DNA of 10,263 nt, taken from Desulfobacterales bacterium (GTDB lineage: Bacteria > Desulfobacterota > Desulfobacteria > Desulfobacterales > DAOWNP01). Position numbers and translations under genes: made by a program. Under the pieces are notes generated by a model. That model did no database searches. It was given only the letters and a program-made list of their open reading frames with translations, and was not told the origin of the DNA. This document shows positions 7,359 to 10,263 of the stretch, piece by piece. Each line of letters begins with the position of its first letter. The stretch's first letter is position 1. The DNA lies in contig JASFBI010000031.1 in the NCBI GenBank assembly GCA_030149595.1, positions 1 to 10,263 of the forward strand. The letters run 5' to 3'.

Positions 7359-7393
7359 AAAACAGAGGAAGTTTCTAAAACTTCCTCTGTTTT
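7359..7393. terminator. Strong bidirectional intrinsic terminator between convergent genes
   Basis: Sixteen perfectly complementary bases (7359-7374 and 7378-7393; core ACAGAGGAAGT/ACTTCCTCTGT) are separated by CTA. The arms start with A-runs and end with T-runs, and TATTTTTA follows on the minus strand, so it can stop both the TatT-like gene (17 nt after its TAA) and transcription coming from the acyl-CoA synthetase on the other side. Confidence 0.9.
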
Positions 7394-7400
7394 ACAATGG

Positions 7401-7500
7401 TTTTTATATGAAAGTTCGCCCAAACGATTATAATCATTGAACTTTCATTTTTTTGTTGTGGCCGATAAAGAACAACCATGCTCCGGCCATGCCGGTTATA
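7401..7500 (-). repeat. Dispersed structured repeat, copy D (divergent, with compensated stem)
   Basis: Read on the minus strand this copy keeps the family plan: TATAAC at the left, CACAAC plus an A-run, a main hairpin and the right end TTTCATATAAAA. Its main stem is a perfect 10 bp, ATGAAAGTTC (7408-7417) with GAACTTTCAT (7439-7448), and the loop is again exactly 21 nt (7418-7438). The stem differs from the other copies on both sides. The left part is GC-rich and forms its own pairings (TGGCCG with CGGCCA around 7460-7490; CCGGCCATGCCGG). It lies between the terminator and the acyl-CoA synthetase stop. Confidence 0.75.
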
Positions 7501-7520
7501 GTATAAAAAATAAAATCTTT

Positions 7521-9329
7521 TTATCCGATCTGTTTTACATTTTTCCAGTATTTATCTTTGACTTCCCGTTTCATCAGTTTTCCATCAATATGTCTTGGAA
7601 GTTCATCAACAAATTTTATTGATTTTGGTAGTTTAAAGCCAAAAAGGCCTTCTTTCTCGCAATGTTTTAATAACTCTTTTTCAGTTAAACCGGCTCCTTT
7701 TTCAAGCTGAACTTCTGCATGAACAATCTCTCCCAGGTCTGAATCAGGAATTCCTATAACAGCCACATCAATAACTTTTTCGTGATTTACAATTTTTTCT
7801 TCAAGTTCGGCAGGATAAACATTTACACCGCCCATGATAATAAGCTCTTTTTCCCGGCCGGTAAGATAAAGGAAGTTGTCTTCATCAAGGTATCCGATAA
7901 GGCCGTCATCATAATACTCCTGTCCATCTATAATAAATAGAACCTCTTTTAATTTTTCACCAGCTCCCTGATAATTTAATATAACAGTCATCATGGATCT
8001 GTTGTGAATTCGCCCTTTTTCATTTATTTCGCACTCTTTACCGTCAATATTTAAAACTTTTAGTTCCCCACATCTGATTTTCCCCACACTTGCCAGTCGC
8101 TTAGTATTGTTTTTATAATCATCTGGCTGAAGTAAAGTTATCATACCTGTTTCAGCAGCACCATAATATTCATGGAATACAAAACCATCTGCACCCTGTT
8201 TTAAAAAAAGATCGTTTATTTTTTGTTTTACCTCTAAAGGACATGGAGCAGCAGCAGAAATAAGAGTTTTTAAAGAGGATAAATCATATTTTGATTTTAT
8301 CTTGTCATCTAATGCAATAATTCTCTGCATAATTGTGGGAACTGCAAATATCCATGAAATATTCTCTTTATCTATGATCTCAAGAACCTTTTCGGAATCA
8401 AATTTTTTCATCATTACCAGGGTTCCGCCCAGAAAAAAAGGAAGGATTCCAACCAGTGCTCCTGCATGATAAATAGGAGCTATAACAAGGGACCGAATAT
8501 CATTTATTTTATGCCCGTTAAGATAGTACAACATGCTGAACTGTTTTATTAAAAGCTCTATGAATTCAAGGATGCTAACTCTTGGAGCATTTTCAGCTGT
8601 TCCAAACAGTGTGCTGAAAGCATCATAGTAATTTATGGATTTAGGAGCTCCTGTGGTACCGCCTGTATAAGGATTTAATGCTACAATAAACTTACCTTTA
8701 GGCAGCGTTGTCTGAGCTTTTTTAAGCATTGATTCATAAAAGAAAAAATCATTTTCCAAAGCAAGCTTTTCACTGCCTCCTACCATAATATACTGCTTAA
8801 CACTTGTTAGTTTTTCTCTTATCTTTACGATTTTTTCAATAGCAGTGTGGTCAAATACAAAAGCTACAGCTTTTGACCGGTTAACAGCAACTACAATATC
8901 ATCTTCATTTAAATGCCAGTTTACAGCCGGATTAGGGCAGCCTGTAATACTTGAGGCGAACATTATCTCCATATACTCATTAGAGTTATAAAGCATTACT
9001 GCAATTTTTTCATGGGGTTTGATACCAAGTGCGTTTAAGCTGTTGCCTGCTCTAAAAACTCTCTCTTTAAATTCTAAAAAGCTATAGCTTTTGCCATCAC
9101 TTATTATAGCTGTTTTTGATCCTAAATTACTCCATAAAACCGAAAGAACATGGGATACAGTTGTTTCTCGTTTATAAATCAAAGCCTTAATAAAATTTTT
9201 TGAAGTTAATAGAGCTGCTATTATTTTTAGAATTCTTACAAAACCTATTACCTTGATCTGTGCCCATAACATGTAGCGGGATTGTTCCATTGTAATAATA
9301 TTTACTATACTCTTTACTGTTTTTATCAT
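7521..9329 (-). CDS. AMP-forming acyl-CoA synthetase / ligase (ANL superfamily, FadD-like)
   Basis: Enzymes of this family activate a carboxylic acid with ATP to an acyl-AMP, then transfer it to CoA. The protein has 602 residues from ATG 9329. Motifs, in order, are the ATP-binding loop TGGTTGAPK (222-230), YYGAAETG (388-395), YYDDGLIGYLDEDNFLYLTGR (472-492, ribose-binding Asp and hinge) and GKLMKRE with the likely catalytic Lys584. The core begins near residue 60. The first ~55 residues are an extra hydrophobic and basic segment (LWAQIKVIGFVRILKIIAALL) that may sit at the membrane. Together with a region near 250-275 this makes it longer than the usual 500-560. ATG 9329 is preferred over TTG 9335 because GGAG (9337-9340) is well placed for it. 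The substrate cannot be read from sequence; a medium- or long-chain fatty or related acid is likely. It is a single gene, flanked by repeat copies D and E pointing outward. Confidence 0.9.
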   Translation of the reverse strand: MIKTVKSIVNIITMEQSRYMLWAQIKVIGFVRILKIIAALLTSKNFIKALIYKRETTVSHVLSVLWSNLGSKTAIISDGKSYSFLEFKERVFRAGNSLNALGIKPHEKIAVMLYNSNEYMEIMFASSITGCPNPAVNWHLNEDDIVVAVNRSKAVAFVFDHTAIEKIVKIREKLTSVKQYIMVGGSEKLALENDFFFYESMLKKAQTTLPKGKFIVALNPYTGGTTGAPKSINYYDAFSTLFGTAENAPRVSILEFIELLIKQFSMLYYLNGHKINDIRSLVIAPIYHAGALVGILPFFLGGTLVMMKKFDSEKVLEIIDKENISWIFAVPTIMQRIIALDDKIKSKYDLSSLKTLISAAAPCPLEVKQKINDLFLKQGADGFVFHEYYGAAETGMITLLQPDDYKNNTKRLASVGKIRCGELKVLNIDGKECEINEKGRIHNRSMMTVILNYQGAGEKLKEVLFIIDGQEYYDDGLIGYLDEDNFLYLTGREKELIIMGGVNVYPAELEEKIVNHEKVIDVAVIGIPDSDLGEIVHAEVQLEKGAGLTEKELLKHCEKEGLFGFKLPKSIKFVDELPRHIDGKLMKREVKDKYWKNVKQIG

Positions 9330-9336
9330 AATCAAT

Positions 9337-9340
9337 CTCC
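9337..9340 (-). promoter_or_regulatory. Ribosome-binding site deciding the acyl-CoA synthetase start
   Basis: GGAG lies 7 nt before ATG 9329 and would overlap or crowd the alternative TTG start at 9335, so it supports ATG 9329. Confidence 0.65.
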
Positions 9341-9403
9341 ATTGAGCTGTTAGATGTTTATCTGAATATCTGTTTTATTTTATCATTATGGATTAGTCTT
9401 TTC

Positions 9404-9432
9404 CTCTGTATGTTTTTACATAACATACAGAG
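9404..9432. repeat. 11-bp inverted repeat at the left edge of repeat copy E
   Basis: CTCTGTATGTT (9404-9414) and AACATACAGAG (9422-9432) are perfect inverted copies around a 7-nt loop. The right arm is the normal left end of the dispersed repeat (AACATACAG); the left arm is the reverse complement of that same end, as if a fragment of a second, oppositely oriented element abuts here. No T-run follows on either side, so a terminator is unlikely. Confidence 0.7.
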
Positions 9433-9504
9433 CAGATTTATCTGGCACAACGAAAATAGAAACTCTTATGATTACGGTCTGTTGGACAGAGTTTCATATA
9501 AAAA
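9418..9504 (+). repeat. Dispersed structured repeat, copy E (full unit, best-paired)
   Basis: The first hairpin is CAGAT-TT-ATCTG (9433-9444). The main hairpin is GAAACTCT (9459-9466) with AGAGTTTC (9488-9495), a perfect 8-bp stem around a 21-nt loop (9467-9487), followed by ATATAAAA. The left boundary is set by the shared ATAACATACAG. The copy lies upstream of the acyl-CoA synthetase, pointing away from it. Confidence 0.88.
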
Positions 9505-9690
9505 GACATACAAAAGTGAGAAAGCAAAATAATATTTTTTTATGTGGTTAAATTAATTTTTTTCAAGATTTATCAAAAATGAGGAAAAGTATCAATAGGT
9601 AGAGGTACTTTATTTTTCAGGATTGGAATACAACAGGCTGTTAGAGAATTCCTTCGCAACCATATCGTGTACAGTTAAGGTTTAAATTTT

Positions 9691-9795
9691 TTAATTTGGA
9701 CATCTTTTCAGTGCTTTGTAGTGTTTGTCATTAACGAGGAATAACTTGTGTTTTGCACACTGATAACAGGAAGCTTGGTTCTCATCCTTCCAGCC
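9691..9795 (-). pseudogene. Possible remnant of a small Cys-rich (zinc-ribbon-like) protein gene
   Basis: The minus strand reads 34 open codons between stops, with ASCYQCAKHKLFLVNDKHYK followed by ALKRCPN, a composition that looks like real protein with a CxxC pair and a further Cys. There is no usable in-frame start: a TAA immediately precedes the first codon. Just downstream, after a one-base frame change in an A/T run, the strand reads NLNCTRYGCEGIL then a stop, with two more Cys, so a frameshifted and N-terminally truncated gene is conceivable. I do not recognise the family. Chance is a real alternative at this length. The remainder of 9505-9878 shows no supportable gene. Confidence 0.25.
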
Positions 9796-9878
9796 TTATT
9801 TATTAGAGATAAATAACAAATTATGTTTTTATATATGGCAGGACATTGTGATTTTTACTGAAAAAATAGAGATGAATA

Positions 9879-9955
<77 letters not shown>

Positions 9956-10019
9956 ATTTTTACAATCATTTTTTTTAATCAAGGTGATCAAAAATAAAAA
10001 TAGATACTACTCTTTTTAT

Positions 10020-10056
10020 AAACATGCAAGTTTTTTTTAAAAAAACCTGCATGTTT
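10020..10056. terminator. Long A/T-rich hairpin, probable terminator, abutting repeat copy F
   Basis: AAACATGCAAGTTTTTTT (10020-10037) pairs with AAAAAAACCTGCATGTTT (10039-10056). There is one A-C mismatch on the plus strand, which becomes a G-U pair on the minus strand, so the fold is best for a minus-strand transcript. The A and T runs around the loop make it look like an intrinsic terminator. The gene it would end must lie to the right of the window; the tRNA is downstream of it on the minus strand. The right arm touches the end of repeat copy F. Confidence 0.5.
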
Positions 10057-10144
10057 TATATGAAACTTCGTCCAACAGACTGTAACTATGAGAGTTTTAA
10101 TTTTCGTTGTGGTAGATAAATCTACCCTGTATGTTATATGAAAG
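10055..10144 (-). repeat. Dispersed structured repeat, copy F (full unit)
   Basis: Read on the minus strand it begins TTTCATATAACATACAGG and has the longest version of the first hairpin, GGTAGAT-TT-ATCTACC (10111-10126, seven pairs). It then shows ACAACGAAAATT, AAAACTCTC, the loop, and GAAGTTTCATATAAAA. Relative to copy E the first hairpin shows a T-A pair where E has C-G. Both ends carry TTTCATATAA, so the unit is bounded by direct copies of that word. The following 10145-10263 is AT-rich and shows no gene or other structure. Confidence 0.88.
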
Positions 10145-10263
10145 ATAGTAATTAAATGTGAAAGAGTGGTTCTATCAAGAAAATATCTGTTTTTTTATTA
10201 TAAATAAAGACTGTAACTTTTTTATATCTTTATTGAATTTTTATATTGTGTGTGCTTCTATTA

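Noticed and set aside
9418..9504. Integron attC-like site (GTTGGAC fits the GTTRRRY core)
   Set aside because: No matching RYYYAAC partner core lies at the other end, the word is not kept in copy D, and no integrase is seen.
9580..9680. Plus-strand open stretch ending QQAVREFLRNHIVYS
   Set aside because: About 30 codons, no start codon, no recognisable family, and it overlaps the competing minus-strand remnant.

Overview
The window is AT-rich (I estimate about one third G+C) and looks like chromosomal DNA of a sulfate-reducing Desulfobacterota bacterium, probably Desulfobacteraceae-like. The main evidence is an AhbC-type radical SAM enzyme next to hemB. AhbC belongs to the siroheme-dependent ('alternative') haem pathway typical of sulfate reducers and many archaea. 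The taxon assignment is inference from gene content; there is no rRNA here.

Layout. The first 6 kb lies on the minus strand, read right to left: htpG (Hsp90), an unusual ClpX-like AAA+ ATPase, ahbC and hemB. ahbC and hemB are 15 nt apart and look like one operon making tetrapyrrole precursors and converting didecarboxysiroheme. hemB runs off the left edge and has an in-frame TGA at codon 58, although everything after it is a well-conserved HemB. htpG and the ClpX-like gene are both protein-quality-control genes, separated by about 150 bp that hold a striking 14-bp inverted repeat. On the plus strand follows a TatT-type lipoprotein (6449-7342), then a strong bidirectional terminator, and convergent to it an AMP-forming acyl-CoA synthetase (7521-9329, minus). 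The right end holds tRNA-Pro(TGG) (minus), a possible decayed small Cys-rich gene, and no other recognisable gene; 10145-10263 shows nothing.

The most unusual content is a family of about 80-100 bp repeats found six times in 10 kb: 2115-2170 (-), 6314-6348 (+), 6342-6430 (+), 7401-7500 (-), 9418-9504 (+) and 10055-10144 (-). They occupy most boundaries between transcription units. Copies contain a stem of about 8 bp closing a constant 21-nt loop. The stem sequence changes on both sides together between copies (GAAACTC/GAGTTTC versus GAAAGTTC/GAACTTTC), and a second small hairpin shows a compensatory T-A to C-G change. This argues for selection on a folded RNA or single-stranded DNA rather than on sequence alone. 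Successive loci alternate in orientation, so each gene block is flanked by inverted copies. In two cases the right end of the element lies 15-20 nt upstream of a start codon (ahbC and the TatT gene), and there it produces misleading N-terminal ORF extensions.
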